From Luteimonas sp. YGD11-2 (GTDB lineage Bacteria > Pseudomonadota > Gammaproteobacteria > Xanthomonadales > Xanthomonadaceae), in contig NZ_CP035376.1 in NCBI RefSeq assembly GCF_004118975.1, positions 124,001 to 188,000 on the forward strand: a DNA stretch of 64,000 nucleotides, given 5' to 3'. Positions 43,007-51,750 of this stretch are shown here, in pieces. Position 1 is the stretch's first letter; every line of letters starts with the position of its first letter. The notes beneath the pieces are model-generated. The model ran no database searches. It worked only from the letters and a program-made list of their open reading frames with translations, and was not told where the DNA came from. Both the position numbers and the translations under genes were made by a program.

Positions 43007-44494
43007 TCAATCCGCCGGCACTGTCCGCGTTGCCGCCCATTCGCGCAGTCCGTCGACCTGCTCGCGCATCACCACCGAGAGCGGCCGTGTCTGCCTGAGC
43101 TCGGCACGCAGGCCGAAGTCGCCGAGCGGTGCGTCGGCCGCGTGCGCTGCATACAGCGTGGAGACGATCGCCTGCTCGATCTCGGCACCGGAAAAACCCT
43201 CGGATGCCGCAGCCAGCGCGTCGAGATCGAAGTTGGCCGGGTCGAACCCGCGCGACGTCAGGTGCAGCGCGAACACCTCGCGCCGCACCTCCGCCACCGG
43301 CAGGTCGACGAAGAAGATCTCGTCGAAGCGGCCCTTGCGCAGCAGTTCCGCCGGCAGCTCATGCACCTGGTTGGCGGTGGCGACCAGGAACACCTTCGAT
43401 TTGCGCTCCGCCATCCAGGTCAGCAGGTAGCCGAGCACGCGCCGCGACACCCCGCCATCCTCGCCGCCGGTCGAGGCCGCCAGCCCCTTCTCGATCTCGT
43501 CGATCCACAGCACGCACGGCGCCAGCTGTTCGGTGGAGGCCAGCGCCGCGCGCAGGTTCGATTCGGTTTCGCCGTGGTACTTGTTGTAGAGCGTGCCGAA
43601 ATCCAGCCGCACCAGCGGCACCCCGAAGCCGCCGGCGATCGCCTTGGCCAGCATCGACTTGCCGCAGCCCTGCACGCCCAGCAGCAGCACGCCCCTGGGT
43701 GGGTCCAGGCCGGGCGGCGCATCGCCTTCGACGAACACGCGGCGGCGCTGTTCCACCCAGCGCTTGAGCCGGCGCGCGCCGGCGACGTCGCCGAAACGCG
43801 CGGTGTCGTACTCGAAGTGCAGGTGCCCGCTGCGGTTGAGCAGTTCGAAGCGCAGCTTCTGCAGCTTCGGCAGGTCGCTTTCGCACAGCACGCCGTCGTC
43901 GAACACCAGGTGCCGGGCGATGCGCTGCGCGTCGGGCAGGCTCAGGCCCTGCAGGTTGCGCACGATGCGCTGCACGACCTGCTCGTCCGTCTCCACCCGA
44001 CGCCCGCCGTGCTCGGCGGCGTAGGCGCTGGCGACCTCGCGCACCACGCGCAACAGCGCGGCCTGGTCGGGCAGGCGCGGCGCGTAACGCACGGCCATCG
44101 CCTCGAGCTCGTCGGGCAGCTCCACCCGGTGGCCCACCAGCACGATCACGTGCGGCAGGCATTCGCGCCGCTGCAGCAGGTCACGCAGCTGGCGGCGCGT
44201 GCCCGCCACGTCCAGGTACGGATGCACGTCGAGCAGCAGGTAGACCCCGCGCTGCTCGGCACCCCGGATCGCGCGCAGCAGGGTGCCGACATCGGCCGCG
44301 CCGTCGGGTTCGTCCTCGCGGTCGAGGTCGATGCGGCGCAGCCCCTCGGTGATCGACCAGCGGTACATCGCCCGCCAGACATGCCGCAGGGACTGCCGGA
44401 ACAGCGCCACCGCGCCCGGCTCGTCGCGGGTTTCGATGACGATCAACGGCGTGTCGGCGCGGATCAGCGCCACCAGGTCCTGCAGTTCGCTCAT
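43007..44494 (-). CDS. AAA+ ATPase, Ycf46-like
   Basis: A 495-residue ATPase. The N-terminal half (residues 1-230) has a degenerate P-loop-like fold (LIVIETRDEPGAVALFRQSL, YLLLDVHPYLD, HVIVLVGHRVELPDEL). The C-terminal AAA module has Walker A GVQGCGKSMLAKAIAG, the pore-loop region YNKYHGETESNLRAAL, Walker B VLWIDEIEKGLA, sensor FLVATANQVHELPAELLRKGRFDEIFF and the arginine-finger/lid region. This matches Ycf46/Spo0K-like AAA proteins of bacteria and plastids with unknown clients. Cytosolic. Divergent from the ParA-like gene. Confidence 0.88.
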   Translation of the reverse strand: MSELQDLVALIRADTPLIVIETRDEPGAVALFRQSLRHVWRAMYRWSITEGLRRIDLDREDEPDGAADVGTLLRAIRGAEQRGVYLLLDVHPYLDVAGTRRQLRDLLQRRECLPHVIVLVGHRVELPDELEAMAVRYAPRLPDQAALLRVVREVASAYAAEHGGRRVETDEQVVQRIVRNLQGLSLPDAQRIARHLVFDDGVLCESDLPKLQKLRFELLNRSGHLHFEYDTARFGDVAGARRLKRWVEQRRRVFVEGDAPPGLDPPRGVLLLGVQGCGKSMLAKAIAGGFGVPLVRLDFGTLYNKYHGETESNLRAALASTEQLAPCVLWIDEIEKGLAASTGGEDGGVSRRVLGYLLTWMAERKSKVFLVATANQVHELPAELLRKGRFDEIFFVDLPVAEVRREVFALHLTSRGFDPANFDLDALAAASEGFSGAEIEQAIVSTLYAAHAADAPLGDFGLRAELRQTRPLSVVMREQVDGLREWAATRTVPAD

Positions 44495-44585
44495 GCGTGG
44501 CTCCCCCGAAGCCGCGTGAAGATATCAGTTCGGCGGGCGTCGCCGGTGCGGTGTACGCTCGGGCTTCCACTCGGCGGAGCACGCG

Positions 44586-45224
44586 ATGAAGACGATCCTG
44601 GTGGCGAGTTCCAAGGGCGGCGTGGGCAAGACCACCATCGCCTCCCACCTTGCGGCGCGCTCGGCGCTGGATGGCCGGCGCACGGTGCTGGTGGATGCGG
44701 ATCCGCAGGGGTCGTCGATGCGCTGGGCCGAACGCCGTGCCGGGCTCGACAGCGCGGTGCTCCCGGTCGATGGCAGCCGCCGCCGCAAGCAGGCCTGGAA
44801 TGCGATCCCCGGTGATGCCGACACCGTGGTGATCGATGCCGGCGCCGGCGCGATGCGCGAGGATCTCGACCCCTGGCTCGAGCACGCCGAGGCGCTGGTG
44901 GTGCCGGTGCTGCCGTCGGCGCTCGACATCGACGCCACCGTGGCCTTCCTCAACGGCATCGCCGAACATCCGCGGGTGCGCTCGCGCGAACTGCGCGTGG
45001 GCCTGGTCGGCAACCGCCTGCGGCCGTGGACCAACGCCTCGCAGCAGGCGATGGAACTGCTCGCCCAGTGGCCATACCCGGTGGTTGCGCAGCTGCGCGA
45101 CAGCCAGGCCTACGTGGTGATGGTCGCGCTGGGCCGCAGCCTGTTCGACTACAACTCCCAGCAGGTGCGCGAGCACCAGGCCGACTGGCAGCCGCTGCTG
45201 AAGTGGGTGCGACGCAAGCCATGA
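44586..45224 (+). CDS. ParA/MinD-like P-loop ATPase without partner gene
   Basis: A 212-residue ATPase with the deviant Walker A ASSKGGVGKTTIASHLA at residues 7-23, VLVDADPQGSSMRWAERR, and Walker B-like TVVIDAGAGA. In length and motifs it belongs to the short ParA group that includes partition-like proteins for non-DNA cargo. No parB-like gene or centromere-like repeats follow; the next gene is sixA 43 bases on. Cargo cannot be named. Confidence 0.85.
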   Translation: MKTILVASSKGGVGKTTIASHLAARSALDGRRTVLVDADPQGSSMRWAERRAGLDSAVLPVDGSRRRKQAWNAIPGDADTVVIDAGAGAMREDLDPWLEHAEALVVPVLPSALDIDATVAFLNGIAEHPRVRSRELRVGLVGNRLRPWTNASQQAMELLAQWPYPVVAQLRDSQAYVVMVALGRSLFDYNSQQVREHQADWQPLLKWVRRKP

Positions 45225-45267
45225 CCCCGTTGCCGATGCGCCGTGATGGCGCGATACCGAGTCCCTG

Positions 45268-45744
45268 ATGCGCGAACTGATCCTGCTGCGACACGCCCAC
45301 GCCGAATCGGCGCATCCCGACCAGCCCGACTTCGACCGGCCGCTGTCGGCCGACGGCCTTGCCGAGGCCGAGGCCGCGGCGCGCTGGCTGCTCGAACAGC
45401 GCCTGATCCCCGACCAGGTGCTGTGCTCGCCGGCACGGCGCACGCGCGAGACGCTGGAAGCCGCGCTCGCGGTGCTGGGCTATGTCGACCAGCGCCTGGA
45501 GCCGTCGATCTACGAGGCCACCCCCGGCACGCTGGCCGCGTTGCTGGACCGCTACCGCGACACCGAACGCGTGCTGCTGGTCGGCCACAACCCGGGGCTG
45601 GAGCGTCTCGTCGCACTGCTGCACAGCGGCCAGTCGGGCGACTACCGCGGCATGCCGCCGGCGGGGGTGGCGGTGCTGGAGTTCGATGAAGGTGCCGCCG
45701 TGGAACCCGGTGCGGCGCGCCTTGCCGCGTTCTGGTGGCCGTGA
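45268..45744 (+). CDS. sixA: SixA-like histidine phosphatase
   Basis: A 158-residue phosphohistidine phosphatase of the RHG superfamily. The catalytic motif is LILLRHAHAES (His9), followed by DFDRPLSADGLAEAEAAARWLLEQ, VLCSPARRTRETLEAAL and the second histidine in VLLVGHNPGLERLVALL. In other bacteria SixA removes phosphate from HPt domains or from PTS-Ntr components; the substrate here is inferred. Overlaps the YceI gene by ten bases. Confidence 0.88.
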   Translation: MRELILLRHAHAESAHPDQPDFDRPLSADGLAEAEAAARWLLEQRLIPDQVLCSPARRTRETLEAALAVLGYVDQRLEPSIYEATPGTLAALLDRYRDTERVLLVGHNPGLERLVALLHSGQSGDYRGMPPAGVAVLEFDEGAAVEPGAARLAAFWWP

Positions 45745-46328
45745 CCGGCAGGACCGCGGAACGCTGGTGCTGTGCCTGGCTGTTGCTGCTGGTGGCCTGC
45801 CTGCCACGGCCGGCGACTGCGCTCGATGTCACCCGCGTGGATGCGCAGGACTCGGAGGTCGGCTTCGTGCTGCGCACCCGCTGGGGCCAGCGCCTGGAAG
45901 GGCGCATCCCGGTGCTGAGCGGTGACGTGCGCCCGGTGGGCGCCGGCCTGCGCCAGGTGCGGCTGCGGCTGTCGGCACGCGATGTCGAGATCGTCGGCCA
46001 TCCACGCTACACCCAGCTCACCCGCGACGAGGCGTTCTTCGATGCCGACCGGCATCCCGAGGTGAGCTTCGTGTCGGATCCGTTCGGCCCCGAACTGGTG
46101 CGCACCGGCGGCGCGCTGGTGGGCGTGCTGCAGTTGCGCGGGGTGGAGCGTCGCGAGACCTTCCATGTCGAGCCCGCGCCCTGCGAACAGCCGATGCGCG
46201 AATGCGCGGTGGTGGCCGCCGGGGTGGTCAACCGTGGCGACTATGCGATGGACCGCTGGAGCTTCGCACTCGGCGAGCGCGTGCAGTTCCGGCTGTCGCT
46301 GCGTGGCACGGAGGCGGCCGCGCCGTGA
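45735..46328 (+). CDS. YceI family periplasmic protein
   Basis: A 197-residue protein read from a GTG inside the end of sixA. Signal peptide at residues 10-30 (CCAWLLLLVACLPRPATA). The YceI lipocalin-like fold is shown by DAQDSEVGFVLRTRWGQRLEGRIPVLSGDV, LTRDEAFFDADRHPEVSFVSD, GVLQLRGVERRETF and AAGVVNRGDYAMDRWSFALGERVQFRLSL. Binds isoprenoid-like lipids in known members. Its stop overlaps the next GTG start (GTGA). Confidence 0.88.
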   Translation: MAVTGRTAERWCCAWLLLLVACLPRPATALDVTRVDAQDSEVGFVLRTRWGQRLEGRIPVLSGDVRPVGAGLRQVRLRLSARDVEIVGHPRYTQLTRDEAFFDADRHPEVSFVSDPFGPELVRTGGALVGVLQLRGVERRETFHVEPAPCEQPMRECAVVAAGVVNRGDYAMDRWSFALGERVQFRLSLRGTEAAAP

Positions 46329-48352
46329 CTGCCGTGCTGCGTGCGTGCCTGGCCGCGCTGCTGGCGCTGGCCACCAGCGGCTGCGCCGGGCTCGGCGCGG
46401 TGCAGCGCGCCGAGGCCCAGCGCATCGCCGATGCCGCGCGCGACACCGTACTGGAATGCGATGACCCCGTCGGGCGCTGCGCGCGCGAGTCGCCGCTGCG
46501 CGCGCTCGCCAGCCGCGCCTATGCGGCCAGCACGCCGGACGCGCCGCGCCACTACGCGCTGATGCTCGACTACGGCCAGGACGCGTTGCTCGCGCGGCTG
46601 GACCTGATCCGCGGCGCGCGCGAGTCGATCGACCTGCAGACCTACATCTTCGACGAGGACGATTCCGGGCATCTGATCCTCGACGAACTGCTCACCGCGG
46701 CGCGGCGTGGCGTGCGCGTGCGCATGCTGGTCGACCAGCTCTCCGCGCTGCGCAACGTCGACACCCTGGCCGCGCTGGTGTCGGCGCACGCCAACTTCGA
46801 GCTCCGGGTCTACAACCCGGTGCTGGGCCGCGCGCGCATCAGCTATCCGATGTATGTCGCCGCGGCAGCCTGCTGCTGGCGCCAGCTCAACCGCCGCATG
46901 CACAACAAGATGCTGCTGGTGGACGGCATCGTCGGCCTCACCGGCGGGCGCAACTACCAGGACAGCTATTTCGACTGGGACTCCAGCTACAACTTCCGCG
47001 ATCGCGACATCCTCGTCGGCGGTCCGGTCACCCGCGACATGCAGGCCAACTTCAACGCGTTCTGGATCGCACCGCTGAGCATTCCGGCCGCGCAGCTGTC
47101 CGATGTCGGCCGGCGCCTGCTGCGGCATGGCGCACCGGAGATGCCGCACGAACCATTCGCCGCGCCCGACCGCGTGGCCACGGTGTCGCGCCAGGCCGAT
47201 GACCCGCTGCTGCTCGGGCAGCGGCTGGTGGATGCCGTGATCGCGGTGGGCGAGGTCGAGTTCATTGCCGACACGCCGGCCAAGCATCGTCCGGGGCAGC
47301 GTGCGCTGGCGCCGTCGACCGGGCGCCTGCGCGAGCTGATCGAGTCCGCCGACGAGGAGGTACTGCTGCAGACGCCGTACCTGGTGCTGTCGCGCCCGGC
47401 GCAGGACATGTTCCGCGCGCTGCACGCGCGCGACGACGGCCCGCGCGTGGTGGTGTCGACCAACAGCCTGGCCGCCACCGATTCCTTCATCACCTACGCG
47501 CTGTCGTACAAGTACAAGCGCCGCTACCTGCGCGAGTTCGGCTTCAACATCTACGAGTACAAGCCGTTCCCGCAGAACGCGCCGATCGACCTCGACGCCA
47601 CCCGCGCGCTCGATCCCGGCTGGGGCCTGGCGGTCACCGGCCACGCGCAGGCCGACGAAGCGCGCGCGCTGGCCGACATCGACGCCGGGCATCGCGACGA
47701 TGTCCGCCGCAGCGCGGCAACCGCGACCGGCGCGCATGCGGTGCGCGCGGTCGTGGCCGACGACCGGCCCGCGCCGGGCCAGCGCACCCAGCAGCAACGC
47801 CTGCCACTGGACCGCGAGTACGCCGCGCTGCGCTATGCCGGCCTCGGCGTGAACCGTCCGGTGCCGCTGCGTCGCGCAGGGCTGCGCTTCGGCCTGCATT
47901 CGAAGTCGCTGGTGATCGACCAGCGCGTGGGCGTGGTCGGCACCCACAACTTCGACCCGCGCGGCGACAACCTCAATACCGAAAGCGCGGTGGTGATCGG
48001 GGATCCGGCATTCGCGCGCGCACTGGCGGCCAGCATCCGCAACGACATGCTGCCGCAGAACTCCTGGGTGATCGGCCCGCGCGACAAGGCACCGGTGCTG
48101 TCGGGCGTGGAGTATTCGCTGGGCAAGGCCTCGGAACAGTTGCCTCTGTTCGATCTGTGGCCGATCCGTTACGCCACGAGCTACGAGTTCGCACCCGGGC
48201 CCGGCTGCCCGGTGCCGCCGCCGCCCGACCATCCGGATTTCCGCGACTGCCACCGGCCGGTGGGCGATTTCCCCGAGGTGAACCTCGGCTTCAAGTCGTT
48301 GCTGACGCGCATCTTCACCGCGTTCGGAGCGGGGCTGGCGCCGATCCTGTAA
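46325..48352 (+). CDS. Phospholipase D family protein (cardiolipin synthase-like), lipoprotein
   Basis: A 675-residue protein with lipoprotein signal VLRACLAALLALATSGC. It has two HKD active-site motifs: HNKMLLVDGIVGLTGGRNYQDSYFD and HSKSLVIDQRVGVVGTHNFDPRGDNLNTE. Such proteins act as cardiolipin synthases or phospholipases; the lipobox places it in the periplasm, unlike ClsA. A linker with many Asp/Ala/Arg residues (about 450-500) separates the modules. The GTG start overlaps the YceI stop by four bases, making sixA-yceI-pld one coupled operon. The upstream open frame lacks a signal. Confidence 0.9.
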   Translation: MTAVLRACLAALLALATSGCAGLGAVQRAEAQRIADAARDTVLECDDPVGRCARESPLRALASRAYAASTPDAPRHYALMLDYGQDALLARLDLIRGARESIDLQTYIFDEDDSGHLILDELLTAARRGVRVRMLVDQLSALRNVDTLAALVSAHANFELRVYNPVLGRARISYPMYVAAAACCWRQLNRRMHNKMLLVDGIVGLTGGRNYQDSYFDWDSSYNFRDRDILVGGPVTRDMQANFNAFWIAPLSIPAAQLSDVGRRLLRHGAPEMPHEPFAAPDRVATVSRQADDPLLLGQRLVDAVIAVGEVEFIADTPAKHRPGQRALAPSTGRLRELIESADEEVLLQTPYLVLSRPAQDMFRALHARDDGPRVVVSTNSLAATDSFITYALSYKYKRRYLREFGFNIYEYKPFPQNAPIDLDATRALDPGWGLAVTGHAQADEARALADIDAGHRDDVRRSAATATGAHAVRAVVADDRPAPGQRTQQQRLPLDREYAALRYAGLGVNRPVPLRRAGLRFGLHSKSLVIDQRVGVVGTHNFDPRGDNLNTESAVVIGDPAFARALAASIRNDMLPQNSWVIGPRDKAPVLSGVEYSLGKASEQLPLFDLWPIRYATSYEFAPGPGCPVPPPPDHPDFRDCHRPVGDFPEVNLGFKSLLTRIFTAFGAGLAPIL

Positions 48353-48721
48353 CTCGCCGCGGCGTCAGGCGTCAGGCGTCTGCAGCTGCCGGCCGCATTG
48401 CCCGGATCCGGCCGGGCACCGCGTCACCCCCGTCGTCCTTCTCCCGGTGCCGTCGCGGTCTGACCCGCCCGGCGTGTGCGCGCACCAGGGGATCGGCCCT
48501 GAAGCTGAATAGGGTTATGCGACCCATTCAGAAAAGCCTGGAAACGGGCTGAAACCGACCGTCCGTCGGCACATGTTCAGTCGGCCATCCCTATAATCTC
48601 TTTCAAATCAACAGCTTGGATCGGATGCGTCGACGGGATGACTTCCGGCACATGGTTTTGCGGACAGGTGTTGTAGTCTACCAGCACACCGCAGCACTAC
48701 ATGCCCACAACGGAGTCCCCC
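48353..48721. promoter_or_regulatory. Leader region of the two small genes
   Basis: 369 bases without a gene. At 48505-48531 CTGAAT-A-GGGT and ACCC-ATTCAG form an imperfect hairpin. A perfect TATAAT lies at 48592-48597; no good -35 hexamer stands 16-18 bases before it, so activator help or a different sigma factor is possible. If this is the promoter, a leader of about 115 bases precedes the first small gene. No RNA gene was recognised. Confidence 0.5.
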
Positions 48722-48916
48722 ATGAACGTCCACGTCCTCCCCGCCGCCTCCCGTCGCGAGCTGCTGGTCCAGACCCTCAACGCCGTGCGCCAGGCACCGA
48801 CCGCGTCCTCGCATCGCAACCGCGACTTCGGCATCGGCTACGGCCGCAGCAGCGGTTACGGCCGCGCGGCCCGCTATGTCGACTCGAGCCCGGCGCCGCG
48901 GTTCCGCCTCGCCTGA
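48722..48916 (+). CDS. Small protein 1 of a pair with shared RFR(L/I)A tail
   Basis: A 64-residue protein: MNVHVLPAASRRELLVQTLN at the start, a basic/serine-rich middle, then GIGYGRSSGYGRAARY and the tail PAPRFRLA. The first 25 residues can form a helix; the rest is rich in Gly, Tyr and Arg. The next gene ends in ASRFRIA, so the tail is shared. I recall similar short proteins in Xanthomonadaceae without known function. Candidates: nucleic-acid-binding peptide or leader-plus-core style precursor; neither is shown. Confidence 0.6.
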   Translation: MNVHVLPAASRRELLVQTLNAVRQAPTASSHRNRDFGIGYGRSSGYGRAARYVDSSPAPRFRLA

Positions 48917-48946
48917 CACCCTTTCTTCCAACCAGGAGTTCCATCG

Positions 48947-49117
48947 ATGAAACGTTCAACGTCCCCGTCCATCCCGACCCCGCGGCCGGCCGACGAGCGC
49001 CCCCGCAGCGAGCGCAGCACGCGCAGCCATGAGTTCGGCAACTACGCGCGCAGCACCTACCTCAACCATCGCCGCTATGCGTACAGCCCGATGGCCTCGC
49101 GTTTCCGCATCGCATGA
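48947..49117 (+). CDS. Small protein 2 of a pair with shared RFR(L/I)A tail
   Basis: A 56-residue frame, ATG preceded by CAGGAGTTCCATCG (good ribosome site AGGAG), 30 bases after small protein 1. Sequence features: Ser/Pro/Arg-rich N-terminal half (MKRSTSPSIPTPRPADERPR) then HEFGNYARSTYLNHRRYAYS and the tail PMASRFRIA. Shares with protein 1 the Tyr/Arg-rich second half and the terminal RFR-hydrophobic-Ala. No transmembrane segment or signal. Function unknown. Confidence 0.62.
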   Translation: MKRSTSPSIPTPRPADERPRSERSTRSHEFGNYARSTYLNHRRYAYSPMASRFRIA

Positions 49118-49245
49118 GCGAAGGCGGCAGCCCACGGGCGCAACGCCCACTGCAGGGATCCACCGCATGATCCGGCCCCATTGACGGCCAGCCCGCCCAA
49201 CCGCGCGCTGGCCGTCCCCGCCGTGGCTCGGCTATCGTGCCGCCG

Positions 49246-49722
49246 ATGAACGACACCGTTGCACCCGCCAGTACCCGCCCGCTGTTCCGCGGCCAGCCCG
49301 ACCTCGACGCGCTCAATGCGATGTCGCGCGGCACCGCGATGGAAGCCCTGGGCATCGTCTTCACCGGGGTCGGCCCCGATTACCTGCGCGCGACCATGCC
49401 GGTCGAGGCGCGCACCCACCAGCCCTATGGCCTGCTGCATGGCGGCGCATCCGCGCTGCTGGCCGAAACCGTCGGCAGCACCGCCGGCATGCTCGCGGTC
49501 GAGGAAGGCAAGGGCTGCGTCGGCATCGAGATCAACGCCAACCATCTGCGCGCCGTGCGCAGCGGCCTCGTGACCGCCACCGCACGCCCGCTGCACGTGG
49601 GCCGCCAGACCCAGGTGTGGGAGATCCGCATCGAGGATCCCGCCGGCCGCCTGGTGTGCGTGTCGCGGCTGACGCTTGCGGTGATCCCGCTGTCGCCGTC
49701 GCGCGAACCCTCGGCGGACTGA
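49246..49722 (+). CDS. Hotdog-fold thioesterase (PaaI/MenI-like)
   Basis: A 158-residue cytosolic acyl-CoA thioesterase. The hotdog motif is complete: MEALGIVFTGVGPDYLRATMPVEARTHQPYGLLHGGASALLAETVGSTAGM, with HGG and the catalytic Glu in LLAETVGS. The later part GCVGIEINANHLRAVRSGLVTATARPLHVGR is typical of the DHNA-CoA thioesterase/PaaI group. A GTG nine bases upstream could also start translation. Substrate unknown. Confidence 0.88.
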   Translation: MNDTVAPASTRPLFRGQPDLDALNAMSRGTAMEALGIVFTGVGPDYLRATMPVEARTHQPYGLLHGGASALLAETVGSTAGMLAVEEGKGCVGIEINANHLRAVRSGLVTATARPLHVGRQTQVWEIRIEDPAGRLVCVSRLTLAVIPLSPSREPSAD

Positions 49723-49791
49723 CCGGCCGGGGCCGGGCGCGGGCTGACGCATAATCGACGCCGTTCGCGCGCCTGCGCCGCATTTCCATAC

Positions 49792-50640
49792 ATGACCACC
49801 GCCAGCCCCATCCCGTCCTCCGGCCCGCCCGCCCGTGCGCTGCGCTACCTGCTGCGCACGCCGCTGCTGGCCTGGCATCTCTTCGTGCACCTGACCGTGG
49901 TGATGATCGTGGTGGTGTCGCCGCTCGGCCGGCTGCGGCTGCGCAGCGGCGAGTCCCTCGGCCACCGCATCATCCGCGCATGGCAGGCGGGGCTGATGCG
50001 GGTGTTCGGTTTCCGCCTGCGCCGCAGCGGCACGCCGTTGCCGGGTGCGGTGCTGTTCGTGGCCAACCACGTCAGCTGGATCGACATCGTCGCCCTGCAC
50101 AGCCAGCACATGATGGGCTTCGTGGCCAAGAAGGAGATTGCCGGCTGGCCGGTGGTGGGCTGGCTGGCGAAACACGGCGAGACGATCTTCCACCAGCGCG
50201 GCAGCCAGGAGTCACTTGGCGGCGTGCTCGAGGAAATGCAGCTGCGCCTGCGCGAGGGCCGTGCGGTCGGGGTGTTCCCGGAAGGCCGCACCCGCGACGG
50301 CGCCGAACTGGGGCCGTTCCATGCGCGGATCTTCACCGCGGCGGTGGAGACCGGGGTGCCGGTGCAGCCGGTGGCGTTGCGCTATGGCACGCATGGCGAG
50401 GCGCAGCGCGTGGTCGCGTTCCGCGGCCGCGAGAGCTTCGTCGCCAATTTCTTCCGCCTGCTCGGCGAGGCGCCGCGCGATGCCGAGGTCGCCTTCCTCG
50501 AGCCGATGATGCCGGGCGATGCCGACGGCCGCCGGCGCATCGCCGAGGTCTCGCGCGAACGCATCATGGCTGCGCTCGGCCAGGCGCCGCGGCACCGCGA
50601 GCGTCGCGAGGCCCACGAGGTCGCCGCCGATGCAGGCTAG
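49792..50640 (+). CDS. 1-acyl-sn-glycerol-3-phosphate acyltransferase (PlsC-like)
   Basis: A 282-residue inner-membrane enzyme for phospholipid synthesis. A hydrophobic segment (LLAWHLFVHLTVVMIVVVSPL) is followed by acyltransferase block I NHVSWIDIVAL (H-x4-D), block II-III KKEIAGWPVVGWLAKHGETIFHQRGSQ and VGVFPEGRTRDGAELGPFHARIF, and block IV GVPVQPVALRYG. Family length is slightly exceeded. It overlaps the next gene by eleven bases. Confidence 0.9.
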   Translation: MTTASPIPSSGPPARALRYLLRTPLLAWHLFVHLTVVMIVVVSPLGRLRLRSGESLGHRIIRAWQAGLMRVFGFRLRRSGTPLPGAVLFVANHVSWIDIVALHSQHMMGFVAKKEIAGWPVVGWLAKHGETIFHQRGSQESLGGVLEEMQLRLREGRAVGVFPEGRTRDGAELGPFHARIFTAAVETGVPVQPVALRYGTHGEAQRVVAFRGRESFVANFFRLLGEAPRDAEVAFLEPMMPGDADGRRRIAEVSRERIMAALGQAPRHRERREAHEVAADAG

Positions 50641-51673
50641 GGCCCGCGTGACCGGCACCGCGCTGCCCGCCAGCGCCTACGCACCGCCACCCTGGCTGCG
50701 CAATGCGCATGTGCAGTCGGTGCTGGGCAGCAGCCAGTGGCGGCGTCAGCGCGGCGCGCGCGCACTGGTGGCGACCGGCGCCGTCACCACCGAGCACCTG
50801 CTCGACGGCGGCGACGGCGTGCGCCTGCACGGCCTGCACAGCACCATCGAAGGGCGCACGCCGCGCGGGCTGGCGCTGCTGCTGCACGGCTGGGAGGGCA
50901 GCACCGAATCGAGCTACATGCGGCTGACCGCGGCGCGTTTCCTGCGTGCCGGCTTCGACGTGTTCCGGCTGAACTTCCGCGACCACGGCCCGACCCACCA
51001 CCTCAACGAGGAACTGTTCCACTCCGCACGCATCGACGAGGTGGTGCATGCCGCCGCCGATGTCTGCGCGCGCTTTCCGGCGCGCCCGCTGGTGACCGCC
51101 GGCTATTCGCTGGGCGGCAACTTCGCCCTGCGCCTGGCGCTGCGCGCCCCCGGCGCGGGCCTGCCGCTGGTGGCGGTATCGGCGGTGTGCCCGGTGCTCG
51201 ACCCGGCGCTGACCCTGCAGCAGATGGAGCGGGGCATGCCGATCTACCTGCACCATTTCGAGCGCAAATGGCGCGAATCGCTGGTGCGCAAGCGTTCGCT
51301 GTTCCCGCACCGGCTCACTCTCGACGACAGCGTGCTGCGGCTGGGCATGCGCGACCTCACCGAATGGCTGGTGCTGCGCCACACCGCGTTCGGCTCGCTC
51401 GACGAGTACTTCGAGGGCTACTCCATCGCGGGTGGGCACCTGGGCGCACTCGAGGTGCCCGCGCATGTGCTGACCAGCGAGGACGACCCGGTGATCCCCG
51501 CCGACGGCTTCCGCGCGCTGCCCGACAACCCCTGCCTGCAGGTGGAGATCGCGCGCTGGGGCGGGCACTGCGGCTTCATCGAAAACGCGCGTCTGGACGG
51601 CTATGCCGAGCGCTGGGCGGTGGAGCGCCTGCTGGCCGACCCGCAGGTGCTGGCGCAGGCCGCCGCGCACTGA
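50630..51673 (+). CDS. YheT-like alpha/beta hydrolase
   Basis: A 347-residue hydrolase of the YheT/embryogenesis-associated EMB8 group. Landmarks: YAPPPWLRNAHVQSVLGS, LALLLHGWEGSTESSYM (oxyanion), FRLNFRDHGPTHHLNEELFHSARIDE, the nucleophile elbow VTAGYSLGGNFALRLAL and the late SEDDPVIP and GHCGFIE with acid and His. Acts on an unknown ester in the cytosol. Its ATG lies within the end of the acyltransferase gene, so the two are coupled. Confidence 0.9.
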   Translation: MQARARVTGTALPASAYAPPPWLRNAHVQSVLGSSQWRRQRGARALVATGAVTTEHLLDGGDGVRLHGLHSTIEGRTPRGLALLLHGWEGSTESSYMRLTAARFLRAGFDVFRLNFRDHGPTHHLNEELFHSARIDEVVHAAADVCARFPARPLVTAGYSLGGNFALRLALRAPGAGLPLVAVSAVCPVLDPALTLQQMERGMPIYLHHFERKWRESLVRKRSLFPHRLTLDDSVLRLGMRDLTEWLVLRHTAFGSLDEYFEGYSIAGGHLGALEVPAHVLTSEDDPVIPADGFRALPDNPCLQVEIARWGGHCGFIENARLDGYAERWAVERLLADPQVLAQAAAH

Positions 51674-51750
51674 GGGCGCAGGGCGCGTCCGCCACGGCCG
51701 CTACAATGGCCGGCCCGGCCAGGTGGCCGAAGCCTGCGGATCCGCGCCCC

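Noticed and set aside
46241..48253. Long minus-strand frame opposite the phospholipase D gene
   Set aside because: The plus-strand frame has two HKD motifs and a signal peptide; the antisense translation is low complexity. The same applies to the frame at 51601-54105.
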